DNA of 64,000 nucleotides from Streptomyces radicis. GTDB taxonomy: Bacteria > Actinomycetota > Actinomycetes > Streptomycetales > Streptomycetaceae. The notes under the pieces were generated by a model. It worked only from the letters and a program-made list of their open reading frames with translations, was not told the origin of the DNA and searched no databases. Made by a program: the position numbers and the translations under genes. The stretch lies in assembly GCF_003626575.1 (NCBI RefSeq), contig NZ_RBDY01000013.1:1-64000 (forward strand). The letters are read 5' to 3'. Positions 44,758 to 53,928 of the stretch are shown here, piece after piece (position 1 is the stretch's first letter; every line of letters begins with the position of its first letter).

Positions 44758-45738
44758 TCAGATGTAGTCCTCCAGGCGCGCGAGGGCGAAGCCCTGCTCC
44801 GTGACGGTGTCGATCACCCGGCGGACCATGTCGGTCATGCTGCCCGACCACTCGGCCTCGCCCCTGAAGTGGGTCAGGATGATGTCGCCCGGGTGGAACT
44901 TCCTGTCGTCCCTGCCCCAGTCGATCCGGTCGGGGAACGCCTCCTGCGCCCACAGCGGCACCACCTCGACCCCGCACGAGGCGGCGGCGCGGAGCGTGTC
45001 GCGGTCGTAGGCGCCGTAGGGCGGGCGGAAGAAGGGGGGGCGCTCGCCCAGCTCCTTCTCCAGCGTGTCCTGCTGGCGGCAGATCTCCTTGCGCTGCTCG
45101 GCGTAGGAGAGCCGGGTCATCTCGGGGTGGTTGACGGAGTGGTTGTGCATGCCCGCGCCGTCGCGGACGGCCTTCCTGAAGTAGCCGTAGTCCTCGCGGG
45201 CCACCTCGTCGGTCAGGAAGCCGCTGTAGGGCACGTCGAGCTGGCGCAGCATCGCCAGGAGGTCGGGGTCCTTCTCGGCGCCGTCGTCGATGGTGAGGAA
45301 GACGACCTTCTCGTCCGTGGGGACCTGGACGATGACCGGCGGCAGCCCGGCGCCCTTCACATGGCCCGGCTCGGCGGTGAGCTTCGGCTTGCGCTCGGGC
45401 GGGGCGGGCGCGTGCAGGGGCGCGCGGCGCAGTCCCCAGCGCTTGGCGGCGACGGCACGGCGCGTTTCGGCGCGTTCGAGCCGCTCGGCGTACTCCTTGA
45501 CCGAGACGAAGGCGCGCTCGGGACGCCCCAGCGAAGGCGGGGCGTTGGCGTCCACGGTGGTGGGCCAGCCGTCGTCGCGCCCGCCCTCGTCGGGCAGCAG
45601 GAAGGGAGGCAGCCCGGCGCCCGAGCAGATCAGGGCGAGTAACGCCGCACCCGAGAGCGCGCCGCAGCGCCGCGCCCGGCGTGGAACGTGTTCCCCCAGT
45701 CGCTCCCCAATTTGTCCTACTTGTCCGATAATCCTCAT
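44758..45738 (-). CDS. Secreted or membrane-anchored polysaccharide deacetylase (CE4)
   Basis: 326 residues. An N-terminal basic and hydrophobic segment (CGALSGAALLALICSGAGLP) directs export. The NodB domain starts at VFLTIDDGAEKDPDLL (the two metal/catalytic Asps), with MHNHSVNHPEMTRLS (two metal His), FFRPPYGAYD and a C-terminal LTHFRGE. CE4 enzymes remove N-acetyl groups from peptidoglycan or chitin-like glycans; a wall-modifying role fits the neighbourhood. ATG 45738 is chosen because the signal segment begins shortly after it. It is divergent from the methyltransferase-like gene. Confidence 0.85.
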   Translation of the reverse strand: MRIIGQVGQIGERLGEHVPRRARRCGALSGAALLALICSGAGLPPFLLPDEGGRDDGWPTTVDANAPPSLGRPERAFVSVKEYAERLERAETRRAVAAKRWGLRRAPLHAPAPPERKPKLTAEPGHVKGAGLPPVIVQVPTDEKVVFLTIDDGAEKDPDLLAMLRQLDVPYSGFLTDEVAREDYGYFRKAVRDGAGMHNHSVNHPEMTRLSYAEQRKEICRQQDTLEKELGERPPFFRPPYGAYDRDTLRAAASCGVEVVPLWAQEAFPDRIDWGRDDRKFHPGDIILTHFRGEAEWSGSMTDMVRRVIDTVTEQGFALARLEDYI

Positions 45739-45802
45739 GGCTCGGGATGGTGCCACCCATGACCCCCGCACCCGCGCACGCCGTTCCGGACCCGCGGGGA
45801 GA

Positions 45803-47008
45803 ATGACTCGGGTGGCCGCACCCGATCCCGACACCGATCCCGACGCCTTCGAAGCCCTGCTGAGCGAGCGGGGCGAACGGCTCATGACCGAGCTGCGCGA
45901 CATCACGCCCGACCGCGAGCTGGCCGCGGCGACCAGGCTGCGCCGCGATCACCCGCCCGAGCTGGTGAGCGCCGCCCTCGCCCAGGCCCGGCTGCGGCAG
46001 CGCGCGGCGGCGAAGTTCGGGGCGGACGCGGAGCGGATGTTCTTCACGCCCGACGGCGTGGAACAGGCCACGCGCGCCCCCGTCGCCGCGTGGCGCGCCC
46101 GCCGTTTCGCCGAGCTCGGGGTACGGCGGGTGGCCGACCTGTGCTGCGGCATCGGCGGCGACGCGATCGCCCTGGCCAGGGCGGGCATCTCGGTGCTGGC
46201 GGTGGACCGCTCGCCGCTGGCGTGCGCGGTCGCCGAGGCGAACGCCGCCGCGCTCGGCCTGGCCGACCTCGTGACGGTGCGCCGCGCGGCCGTGGAGGAC
46301 ACCGAAGTCGCGGGCTGCGACGCGGTGTTCGTCGACCCCGCGCGGCGCCGGGTCACCGGAGGCCGCGTCTTCGCCCCCGAGGCGTACTCGCCGCCGCTGT
46401 CATGGGCCGTCGAGGCGGCGGGGCGCGTTCCCTACGCGGCGCTGAAGGTCGCCCCCGGCGTACCGGACGAGGCGATCCCCCCGGCGGCGTCCGAGGCGGA
46501 GTGGGTCTCGCACCGGGGCGAGGTGAAGGAGGCGGTGCTGTGGTTCGGCACGGGCGACGCCGGGGCGGCGCCGCGCCGGGCGACGCTGCTGCCGGGCGGC
46601 GACACGGTGGCGGGCCCGGCGCGGCCCGCGCCGGTGGGCCCGGTGGGCCGTCACCTGTACGAGCCGGACGGCGCGGTGATCCGCGCGCATCTGATCGCCG
46701 ACGTGGCGGAGCGCATCGGCGGCCGCCTCCTCGACCCGTCGATCGCGTACCTCACGACAGACGAGCCGCGCACCACGCCGTTCGCGACGGGCTACGAGAT
46801 CACGGACGTCCTGCCGTTCGGCGTGAAACGGCTGCGGGCGCTGCTGCGCGAGCGCGGGGTGGGCCGGGTGACGGTGAAGAAGCGGGGCTTCGCGGTGACG
46901 CCTGAGGAGCTGCTGCGGCAGCTCAAGCCGAGGGGGCCCGGCGCGGCGACGGTCTTCCTGACGCGGGTGGGGAAGGTGCCGACGATGCTTTTGGGGCGGC
47001 GCCACTGA
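45803..47008 (+). CDS. SAM-dependent methyltransferase with THUMP-like C-terminal domain
   Basis: 401 residues. An N-terminal helical part carries FGADAERMFFTPDGVEQATR. The class-I methyltransferase core has VADLCCGIGGDAIALARAGI (SAM loop) and DAVFVDPARR (a catalytic-type DPAR motif). The C-terminal region (GYEITDVLPFGVKRLRALLR, VKKRGFAVTPEELLRQLKPR) is the THUMP-like domain. Probably an RNA methyltransferase; the target is unknown. ATG 45803 follows GGGGAGA. Confidence 0.87.
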   Translation: MTRVAAPDPDTDPDAFEALLSERGERLMTELRDITPDRELAAATRLRRDHPPELVSAALAQARLRQRAAAKFGADAERMFFTPDGVEQATRAPVAAWRARRFAELGVRRVADLCCGIGGDAIALARAGISVLAVDRSPLACAVAEANAAALGLADLVTVRRAAVEDTEVAGCDAVFVDPARRRVTGGRVFAPEAYSPPLSWAVEAAGRVPYAALKVAPGVPDEAIPPAASEAEWVSHRGEVKEAVLWFGTGDAGAAPRRATLLPGGDTVAGPARPAPVGPVGRHLYEPDGAVIRAHLIADVAERIGGRLLDPSIAYLTTDEPRTTPFATGYEITDVLPFGVKRLRALLRERGVGRVTVKKRGFAVTPEELLRQLKPRGPGAATVFLTRVGKVPTMLLGRRH

Positions 47009-47628
47009 GGTTTCCCACCCGCCCGCCCTTGTTCCGGGCCCGGGCTGCTGCCGCCCTGACTTCCGCCGGACCCGGCCCCACCCGCGCCGCCCACGGCGAG
47101 GAGTTCGCCCCGGGGGGCGGGGCCGTCCGGCCTCCCGGCCGGGGGATGGGCTCGGGAACCGGCCCGGCCACCCGGTCTCCGACCGGACACCTGACGGCAC
47201 CCCGCCTCCGGCGAGAATTCACCCCACCCACCCGCCCTTCCTCCGGGCCCGGGCCGTCCGGCCTTCCGGCCCTCCGCCCGGGAGTTCGCCCCCTGGGCGG
47301 GACCGCCCTCCAGCAGGAACGGCCCCACCCACCCGCACTCGGCGGCACCGGCGGCCCGTGGCCGCCACCGCCGCGCTCCAACGGCGAACGGCCGGGGTTC
47401 GCCCGGTCACCGCTCCGCGTCCGGCTCCGGGGCGAGACCACCGGGTTCACGTCCAACCCCTCGCCCACCCGGAACACACGCCCCGTGTGCGACGCCAGCG
47501 GCCGGATCTCGGTGACCGGGCGCGGCGGCTCGGCCTCGGCGACGAAGACGCCGTTGAGCGTGCCCGCCCACGTGCAACGCCCGCAGCCGCCGGACCGCCA
47601 GGGGCGCGCGGCCCTCGCCACCGCGGGG
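47009..47628. repeat. Palindrome-rich gap with a possible gene remnant
   Basis: About 620 bp. The left two thirds contain CCTCCGG and CCTTCCGG palindromes read on plus, the strand of the gene that ends at 47008, like the other arrays. Around 47430-47570 a minus-strand frame reads LNGVFVAEAEPPRPVTEIRP then LASHTGRVFRVGEGLDVNP, which looks protein-like but has no clear start, stop or family; it may be the remnant of a lost gene. Confidence 0.5.
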
Positions 47629-47904
47629 TCAGGCCGCGCGCGGCCTGTCATCCACGCGTTCGAAACGCCAGCGGTGCACGGGCCTGGCCAGCAGCTCGTC
47701 CGGCGGGGGCGGCAGCTCGGGGAGGTCGGCGGACAGCGCCGCGTTCTCCCACCAGGTGATCACCAGCACCCGCTCTCCAGGCGCCGTGAACGCCTCCCTG
47801 CGCGCCGGCACGGGGCTCAGCTCGCGCGCCCGCGCCCACGCGAGCAGCTCCGCGCCCCGGCCCTGCGCCGCACGCGCCTCCCACATCAGCGCCACCGTCG
47901 CCAT
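47629..47904 (-). CDS. Small antibiotic-biosynthesis-monooxygenase-like protein
   Basis: 91 residues of the ferredoxin-like (dimeric alpha-beta barrel) type: MATVALMWEARAAQGRGAEL at the start and VLVITWWENAA in the third strand. Its ATG overlaps the tsaD stop (TGATG), so it is the last cistron of the tsaB-rimI-tsaD operon. No catalytic residues can be assigned; a small monooxygenase or binding role is possible. Confidence 0.65.
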   Translation of the reverse strand: MATVALMWEARAAQGRGAELLAWARARELSPVPARREAFTAPGERVLVITWWENAALSADLPELPPPPDELLARPVHRWRFERVDDRPRAA

Positions 47905-48953
47905 CAGTGCGCCGCCGCGACATGCGTGCGGGTCACGGGGAGCGAGGAGTCCGCGGGCAGGTCGAGCGCCGAGGGCGCGCGCCCGCGCGTGACCATTTCC
48001 GCGCCGAGCGCCGCCACCATCGCGCCGTTGTCCGTGCACAGCCCGGGGCGCGGCACCCGCAGGGTCAGGCCCGCCGCCGCGCAGCGCTCCTCCGCCATGG
48101 CGCGCAGCCGCGAGTTCGCGGCCACGCCGCCGCCGATCATCAGGTGGTCCACGCCCTCGTCGCGGCACGCGCGGATCGCCTTGCGCGTCAGCACGTCCGT
48201 GACCGCCTCCTGGAACGACGCCGCCACATCGGCGACCGGCACGTCATCGCCCGCGTTCCGCCGCGTCTCGACCCAGCGCGCCACGGCCGTCTTCAGGCCG
48301 GAGAACGAGAAGTCGTACGGCGCGTCCCGCGGCCCCGTGAGGCCGCGCGGGAAACGGATCGCCCCCGCGTCGCCCTCCCGCGCCAGCCGGTCGATCGCGG
48401 GTCCCCCCGGGAACCCGAGCCCCAGCACGCGCGCCACCTTGTCGAACGCCTCGCCCGCCGCGTCGTCGATCGTCGCGCCCAGCGGCCTGATGTCCGACGT
48501 GATGTCGGGGGCGAGCAGCAGCGACGAGTGCCCGCCCGAGACCAGCAGCGCCATCGTCGGCTCGGGCAGCGGGCCGTGTTCGAGCTGGTCGACGCAGATG
48601 TGCGAGGCCAGGTGGTTGACGCCGTACAGCGGCTTGCCCAACGCGTACGCGTACGCCTTGGCCGCCGAGACGCCCACGAGCAGCGCGCCCGCGAGCCCTG
48701 GCCCCGCCGTCACGGCGATCGCGTCCAGGTCGGTCGCCGCCACGCCCGCGTGCGCCAGGGCGCGTTCGATCGTGGGGACCATCGCCTCCAGGTGCGCCCT
48801 GCTGGCGATCTCGGGGACCACCCCGCCGAAGCGCGCGTGGTCGTCCACGCTCGACGCGACCGCGTCGGCCAGCAGCGTGTGGCCGCGGACCACGCCCACG
48901 CCGGTCTCGTCGCACGAGGTCTCGATGCCGAGCACGAGCGGTTCGTCAGCCAT
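47904..48953 (-). CDS. tsaD: tRNA t6A threonylcarbamoyltransferase TsaD
   Basis: 349 residues, ASKHA fold. Signature GIETSCDETGVGVV, metal-binding NHLASHICVD (HxxxH), LLVSGGHSSLLL and FSGLKTAVARW. With TsaB and TsaE it transfers the threonylcarbamoyl group to A37 of ANN-decoding tRNAs. It overlaps rimI by 8 bp. Confidence 0.97.
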   Translation of the reverse strand: MADEPLVLGIETSCDETGVGVVRGHTLLADAVASSVDDHARFGGVVPEIASRAHLEAMVPTIERALAHAGVAATDLDAIAVTAGPGLAGALLVGVSAAKAYAYALGKPLYGVNHLASHICVDQLEHGPLPEPTMALLVSGGHSSLLLAPDITSDIRPLGATIDDAAGEAFDKVARVLGLGFPGGPAIDRLAREGDAGAIRFPRGLTGPRDAPYDFSFSGLKTAVARWVETRRNAGDDVPVADVAASFQEAVTDVLTRKAIRACRDEGVDHLMIGGGVAANSRLRAMAEERCAAAGLTLRVPRPGLCTDNGAMVAALGAEMVTRGRAPSALDLPADSSLPVTRTHVAAAH

Positions 48954-49497
48954 CGTCCTTCGTCTCTCCGTCGTCGTTCCCGGGCGCGGCGCCGTCGGAA
49001 CGGTCGTCGAGCGCGCGGCGCATCACCAGCGCGTCGTGGTTGCCCGGCTGGTAGTACCCGCGGCGCACGCCGATGCGGACGAAGCCGAAGCGCTGGTAGA
49101 GGCGTTGCGCGGGCGCGTTGTCCACGCGGACCTCGAGCAGCACCTCGTCGCAGGCGAACTCCTCGGCCGCGGCGAGCAGTTCGGCCAGAACCAGGGCGCC
49201 GAGGCCGCGGCCCTGCCGGGCGCCCGTGACGCCGATCGTCATGACCTCGCCCGACGCGCCCGCCACCGAGAGCCCGCCGTACCCGGCGAGCGTTCCGTCG
49301 GGCGCCTCGGCCACCACGTAGTGGCGCGTGCGCCCCGGGCCGCGCGCCCCCGCCAACTCGGCCCAGTACATGGCCTCGGACCACGCGTCGCGCGGGAACA
49401 GCTCGGCCTCGAGGGCGAGCACCCCTGCCATGTCCCACCAGCGCATCTCGCGCAGCGCGACGCCGTCCCTTCCGGTCACCGCGTCCCCCGTCGTCAT
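48946..49497 (-). CDS. rimI: Ribosomal protein S18 alanine N-acetyltransferase
   Basis: 183 residues, GNAT fold: MRWWDMAGVLALEAELFPRD, acetyl-CoA loop GVTGARQGRGLGALVL, LEVRVDNAPAQRLYQRFGF and the tail VRRGYYQPGNHDALVMRR typical of RimI. It acetylates the S18 N-terminus. Overlaps tsaB by 4 bp and tsaD by 8 bp, the usual tsaB-rimI-tsaD operon. Confidence 0.94.
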   Translation of the reverse strand: MTTGDAVTGRDGVALREMRWWDMAGVLALEAELFPRDAWSEAMYWAELAGARGPGRTRHYVVAEAPDGTLAGYGGLSVAGASGEVMTIGVTGARQGRGLGALVLAELLAAAEEFACDEVLLEVRVDNAPAQRLYQRFGFVRIGVRRGYYQPGNHDALVMRRALDDRSDGAAPGNDDGETKDDG

Positions 49498-50165
49498 GTC
49501 CGGGTCACCGCCTTGTAGCCGGTGGGCACGCGCGCGTCAGGGCGGCGCAGATACTGGGGGCGCGCGCCGGGCAGCGGCTCCCCTGCGGACAGGCGTTCCG
49601 CCGCGAGCGCCCCCAGCGCGACCGCCGACACATGCGCCGGAAGGTCCTCCCGCACGCCCGTGAACGCCTCGGGATACAGCCGCGCGCCCGCGCCCGCCGC
49701 GGGCAGCCCCGCCACCTCGCCCGCGATCTCCGCCGGGCGGTCCACCGCGGGCCCTGCCACCCGCGTGCGGGCGTCGGCGTAACGCGCCCAGTACACCTCC
49801 TTGCGCCGGGCGTCGGTCGCGACGACGAACGGCTCGTCGAGGCCCGTCGCATACGCGAGCGCGTCCAGCGTTCCCACGCCGTGCACCGGGATCGAACGGG
49901 CCGCGCCGAGCGCCTCCGCCGTGACCAGGCCCACGCGCAGCCCGGTGTAGGGTCCTGGGCCCGTTCCGACGACGAGGCCCGTCACCTCGCCGAGGCCGCG
50001 CCCCGCATCGGAGAGGACCCGGTCGACGGCGGGCAGCAGCAGCTCGCCATGGCGGCGGGCGTCGATCTCGTCGGAGGCGGCGAGCGCCGCGCCCCCGTCG
50101 CGCCCGGCCTCGTACAGGGCCACGGTGACCGCGGGCGTCGCGGTGTCAAGAGCGAGCAAGAGCAC
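49494..50165 (-). CDS. tsaB: tRNA t6A complex subunit TsaB
   Basis: 223 residues, ASKHA fold without the metal site: LLLALDTATPAVTVALYEAG, VVGTGPGPYTGLRVGL and DARRKEVYWARY. Scaffold partner of TsaD. GTG start at 50165. It is separated from tsaE by a gene on the other strand, so tsaE and tsaB are not in one simple operon here. Confidence 0.95.
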   Translation of the reverse strand: MLLLALDTATPAVTVALYEAGRDGGAALAASDEIDARRHGELLLPAVDRVLSDAGRGLGEVTGLVVGTGPGPYTGLRVGLVTAEALGAARSIPVHGVGTLDALAYATGLDEPFVVATDARRKEVYWARYADARTRVAGPAVDRPAEIAGEVAGLPAAGAGARLYPEAFTGVREDLPAHVSAVALGALAAERLSAGEPLPGARPQYLRRPDARVPTGYKAVTRT

Positions 50166-50285
50166 GCGGCAAGCCTACGGCTCCCCGAACGGCGGGCCCG
50201 TGCCTGGTAGCGTCGCTCCGATCCGACGCGTTCCCCTCCCGGCTCCCGTGGACCCGCAGACTCGCAGAAGGGCGGCAGCGAAACC

Positions 50286-50897
50286 GTGGCGCGCCATACC
50301 TCAGGCTCCGGCTCCGGTGTCTTCGTCACCATGCTGACCGTGGGCGCCCTCGCCGTCGTCGCCTTCTTCGCCTACCAGGCCTCCGCGTCCGACGACAGCC
50401 CCGCGGCGGCCGGCGCCCAGCCCTCCCCCTCGGCGTCGCCCGAGGACGGCGCGGGGGGCGCGGAGGGCGGGAGCGAGGGGGAGGGCGACGAGGGGCCGCC
50501 GCCCGTTCCCGCCGAGTCGGGCGAGGGGCGCCGGGTCGTCTACTCGGTCGGCCAGCAGCGCGTGTGGCTCGTGGAGACGAGCGCGGGCGGCTCCGAGGAG
50601 ATCGTGCAGGGCACCTACCGGGTCTTCCCCGGCGGCATCGACCCGGCGCCCGGCGCGTACGCCGTCACCTCGCGGAACGCGCAGGGCACCGGCTCCGACG
50701 GGGTGGCCATCGAGCACACCGTCATCTTCCACACCACCGCCGAGGGAACGGTCCACGGCTTCTCCGCCGCCCTCGACGGCTCGACGCCCGACCCCGAGTC
50801 GGACCAGGGGACCGGCGCGATCCGGCAGACGCGCGAGGACGGCGACGCGATGTGGCTGTTCGCGACGGCGGGCGTCACCGTCGTGGTCGTGGCCTGA
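50286..50897 (+). CDS. Secreted or anchored protein of unknown function
   Basis: 203 residues, GTG start at 50286. One N-terminal membrane segment (VFVTMLTVGALAVVAFFAYQ), a Ser/Pro/Glu/Gly linker (about 35-80), then a beta-rich domain (RRVVYSVGQQRVWLVETSAG, GTYRVFPGGIDPAPGAYAVT) that recalls an L,D-transpeptidase fold. The HGS-Cys catalytic motif of that family is absent, so it would be inactive as such. It lies on plus inside a run of minus-strand genes. Confidence 0.7.
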   Translation: MARHTSGSGSGVFVTMLTVGALAVVAFFAYQASASDDSPAAAGAQPSPSASPEDGAGGAEGGSEGEGDEGPPPVPAESGEGRRVVYSVGQQRVWLVETSAGGSEEIVQGTYRVFPGGIDPAPGAYAVTSRNAQGTGSDGVAIEHTVIFHTTAEGTVHGFSAALDGSTPDPESDQGTGAIRQTREDGDAMWLFATAGVTVVVVA

Positions 50898-50916
50898 CGG
50901 CCCGCCGGAGCACCGG

Positions 50917-51492
50917 CTAACGCGCCAGGTCCCCCAGCGGAACCCCGCGCCAACGCGCCCCCACGCCCATGAGCGTCACGCGCCGCGACTCGGGCTCGCC
51001 GTCGCCCGCCGCGTCGTTCCCCCCGGTGCCGTTCCCCGCTGCGCCGTTCTCGCGGTCGATCACCACGTGCAGCCGCTCGTCCGACAGCTCCTCGACCCGG
51101 CCCTCGCCCCACTCCACCGCCACCACCGAGTCGGGCAGCGCCACATCGAGGTCCAGGTCCTCCATCTCGTCAAGGCCACCGCCCAGCCGGTAGGCGTCCA
51201 CGTGCACCAGCGGCGGCCCGTCGCCGAGCGGCGGGTGGACGCGCGCGATCACGAACGTCGGCGACGTCACCGCGCCCCGCACCCCGAGTCCCTCGCCGAT
51301 GCCCCGGGTCAGCGTCGTCTTACCCGCGCCGAGCGGCCCGGTCAGCAGCACCAGGTCCCCGGCGCGCAGCAGCGCGGCCAACCGGCGCCCGGTCTCCCGC
51401 ATGCGCTCCTCGCCGGTCACGGTGAACGACACGGGCGGCGCGGCGGGCGAAGGCGAGGACCCGGGCGGCGACGGCTCAGACAGCTGGCTCAT
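50917..51492 (-). CDS. tsaE: tRNA t6A ATPase TsaE
   Basis: 191 residues. The Walker A is LLTGPLGAGKTTLTRGI, followed by the family motif VTSPTFVIARVHP and VHVDAYRLGG; the conserved Glu region is VAVEWGEG. It powers TsaBD turnover. A 17-bp overlap with the preceding hydrolase gene shows co-transcription from alr onward. Confidence 0.95.
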   Translation of the reverse strand: MSQLSEPSPPGSSPSPAAPPVSFTVTGEERMRETGRRLAALLRAGDLVLLTGPLGAGKTTLTRGIGEGLGVRGAVTSPTFVIARVHPPLGDGPPLVHVDAYRLGGGLDEMEDLDLDVALPDSVVAVEWGEGRVEELSDERLHVVIDRENGAAGNGTGGNDAAGDGEPESRRVTLMGVGARWRGVPLGDLAR

Positions 51493-52708
51493 GGAACCGG
51501 ATGCTACGCGCGAGCAGCCGCGCCAGCTGCTCGTTGGCCTCCCGTGGCCGCTCGAGCAGCAGCAGGTGGCCCGCGTCAGGCAACACGACGAGCTCGGCCC
51601 TCGGCAGCATCGCGGCGATGTGCTCGCTGTGCGACGCGGGGGTCACCTCGTCCCGTTCGCCGCCCAGGACCAGCACGGGCAGGTCGGCGGCGAGGCCGTT
51701 GAACACCGAGAGCGCCTGCTCCTTGTCGTGCCAGCCGAACGCCGGGTAGAACTCCGCGACCACGTCCACCGGCACCGAGGCGATCAGCCGCTCCGCGAAG
51801 CGCGCGACCCCGGGGTCCACAGCGTCGGGCGCCCCGAAGGAGTAACGCCGCACCAGGCCCGAGTACAGCTCGCCCGACGCGCGCAGCGCCCGGTCCACCA
51901 GCGCGGGCTGCGAGCCGAGCACCCGCAGCACCCCCGGCACCACGCGGCGCGCGACGCGGACGGCGGCGGCGGGGAAGCCGTAGGTGACATCGGCGAGGTT
52001 CCCTGCCGATGTGGCCACGAACGCGACGCCCGCCACCCGCCGCGCGACATAGTCGGGGAACTGCTCGGCCAGCGCCATGATCGTCATGCCGCCCATCGAG
52101 TGCCCGACCAGCACCACGGGCCCCTCGGGCGCCACGGCGTCGAGCACCGCCTTGAGGTCACGCCCGAGCAGGTCGATGTCCACGGGCTCGGTGACATCGG
52201 CGACGACCCGGCCGCGGCCCCGCTCGGAGCGGCCGTGGCTGCGCTGGTCCCAGTACACGGCGCGCACCAGCCCGCGCAGGGCGGCGCGTTGGAAGTGCCA
52301 CACGTCCTGGTTGAGGCAGTACCCGTGGCAGAACACCACGGTGGGCGGCGGCGCGCCCCGCCCGCGGCGGCGCAGCAGCCGCCCCAGCCTGCCGCGCGGC
52401 ACCCTGCCCCGGTAGCCCTCGGGCGGCGGGGGCGGGACGACCGGCTCGGCGACCGGGCCGCCCGCGCGGTCGTCCGCGGGCCTGGCGAACGCGCCGACCT
52501 CGTCGATCTCGTAGTACAGCTCGGTGCCGTCCTCCGCCGCGACCGTGCCAGGGGTGCCGCGCAGCGTTCCATAGGGGCCGGCGGCGTCGAGGGCGAGCTG
52601 GGCCTGGCGGCGCAGCGAGCGGTTCACGGTCAGCCGGTCGACGGCGACGGTGGCGGCCACCGTGCCGATCGCCGCCCCCGCTATCCCGAGGCGCCTGGCC
52701 CAGCTCAT
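51476..52708 (-). CDS. Membrane-anchored alpha/beta hydrolase
   Basis: 410 residues. An N-terminal Ala/Val-rich segment (LGIAGAAIGTVAATVAVDRL) is probably a membrane anchor. The hydrolase core has the oxyanion loop VVFCHGYCLNQDVWHFQR, nucleophile elbow VGHSMGGMT, Asp in GGERDEVTP and His in PDAGHLLLLERP. ATG 52708 overlaps the alr stop by 4 bp. It sits between alr and tsaE as in Streptomyces generally; substrate unknown, possibly a lipid or wall ester. Confidence 0.87.
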   Translation of the reverse strand: MSWARRLGIAGAAIGTVAATVAVDRLTVNRSLRRQAQLALDAAGPYGTLRGTPGTVAAEDGTELYYEIDEVGAFARPADDRAGGPVAEPVVPPPPPEGYRGRVPRGRLGRLLRRRGRGAPPPTVVFCHGYCLNQDVWHFQRAALRGLVRAVYWDQRSHGRSERGRGRVVADVTEPVDIDLLGRDLKAVLDAVAPEGPVVLVGHSMGGMTIMALAEQFPDYVARRVAGVAFVATSAGNLADVTYGFPAAAVRVARRVVPGVLRVLGSQPALVDRALRASGELYSGLVRRYSFGAPDAVDPGVARFAERLIASVPVDVVAEFYPAFGWHDKEQALSVFNGLAADLPVLVLGGERDEVTPASHSEHIAAMLPRAELVVLPDAGHLLLLERPREANEQLARLLARSIRFHEPAV

Positions 52709-53877
52709 GACGCGACCGCCCCGGGGCGTTCGCCGAGCAGGACGCGGGGGACGCGCGGCCCGATGCGGGTGACGATCTCGTAGCCGATCGTGCCGGTGGC
52801 CCGCGCCCAGTCCTCGACGGTCGGCTCGCCGTCGTCGCCGGGCCCGAACAGCACCGCCTCGTCGCCCACCGCCGCCGAGTCGCCGCCCAGGTCCACCACG
52901 AACTGGTCCATCGCCACCCGCCCCGCCACCGTCCGCCACTTGCCCGCGACCAGCACGGGCCCGCTGCCGGACGCGTGGCGCGGGACGCCGTCGGCGTATC
53001 CGGCGGGGACGAGCGCGAGGGTCGTCTCGCCCGGCGTGGCATAGCGGTGGCCGTAGCTCACGCCATGGCCCCCTGGGACGCGTTTGACCGAGGCCAGCCA
53101 GGCGCGCAACGTCATCACGGGCCGCAGCCCGAAGTCCGCGGGGGCGCCGATCTCGGGCGACGGCGAGAGGCCGTAGACCGCGAGCCCCGGGCGGACCAGG
53201 TCGTAGTGCGACGCGGGAAGGGTCAGCGTGGCGGGCGAGTTGGCGAAGTGCCGCACCTCGGGGTCGAGCCCGGCGCGCGCTGCCGTGGCGAGCGCCTCGG
53301 CGAACGCGGCCTGCTGGCGGGCGATCGACGGGTGCCCAGGCTCGTCGGCGCACGCGAAGTGCGACCACAGGCCCGTCACCCGGACGGCGCCATCGGCCTC
53401 GGCGGCGCGCGCGGCCGACACCAGGTCCTGCCAGTCGGCGGGCTGGCAGCCGTTGCGCCCGAGGCCCGTGTCGGCCTTGAGGTGGACGCGCGCGGTGCGG
53501 CCGGTGGCGCGGGCGGCGGCGACCAGCTCGTCCAGCGCCCAACGGCCGCTCACCGAGACGTCGACATCCGCCTCGATCGCGCGCCGCCACGGGCCGCCCG
53601 GGGTCCACAGCCAGCAGAGAACGCGCCCGGTGTCGCCCGCCGCGCGCAGCGCGAGCGCCTCGTCGGGCGTCGCGGTGCCGAGCCACGCCGCCCCGGCCTC
53701 GCGCGCGGCGCGGGCGGCGGCGAGCATCCCGTGACCGTAGCCGTCGGCCTTGACGACGGCCATCAACTGCGCGTGACCGCTGGCACGTTCACGCAGCGCG
53801 CGTACGTTCGAGCGCAGCGCGTCCAGATCGATATCGGCGCGAAGACGCCAGCTTTCGGCCGGGCGGTGATCGTTCAT
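52705..53877 (-). CDS. alr: Alanine racemase
   Basis: 390 residues, PLP fold-type III. PLP lysine in LMAVVKADGYGHGM (near residue 43), catalytic Tyr in HGVSYGHRYATPGETTLALV, plus FANSPATL and RPGLAVYGLSP. It supplies D-alanine for peptidoglycan. ATG 53877 matches the family start. First gene of the alr-hydrolase-tsaE operon; nnrD is divergent 51 bp away. Confidence 0.96.
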   Translation of the reverse strand: MNDHRPAESWRLRADIDLDALRSNVRALRERASGHAQLMAVVKADGYGHGMLAAARAAREAGAAWLGTATPDEALALRAAGDTGRVLCWLWTPGGPWRRAIEADVDVSVSGRWALDELVAAARATGRTARVHLKADTGLGRNGCQPADWQDLVSAARAAEADGAVRVTGLWSHFACADEPGHPSIARQQAAFAEALATAARAGLDPEVRHFANSPATLTLPASHYDLVRPGLAVYGLSPSPEIGAPADFGLRPVMTLRAWLASVKRVPGGHGVSYGHRYATPGETTLALVPAGYADGVPRHASGSGPVLVAGKWRTVAGRVAMDQFVVDLGGDSAAVGDEAVLFGPGDDGEPTVEDWARATGTIGYEIVTRIGPRVPRVLLGERPGAVAS

Positions 53878-53928
53878 TACCCACCAGTGTCGCAGGAAGT
53901 GCGCTGACGCACGGGCCAGACTGGGTCC

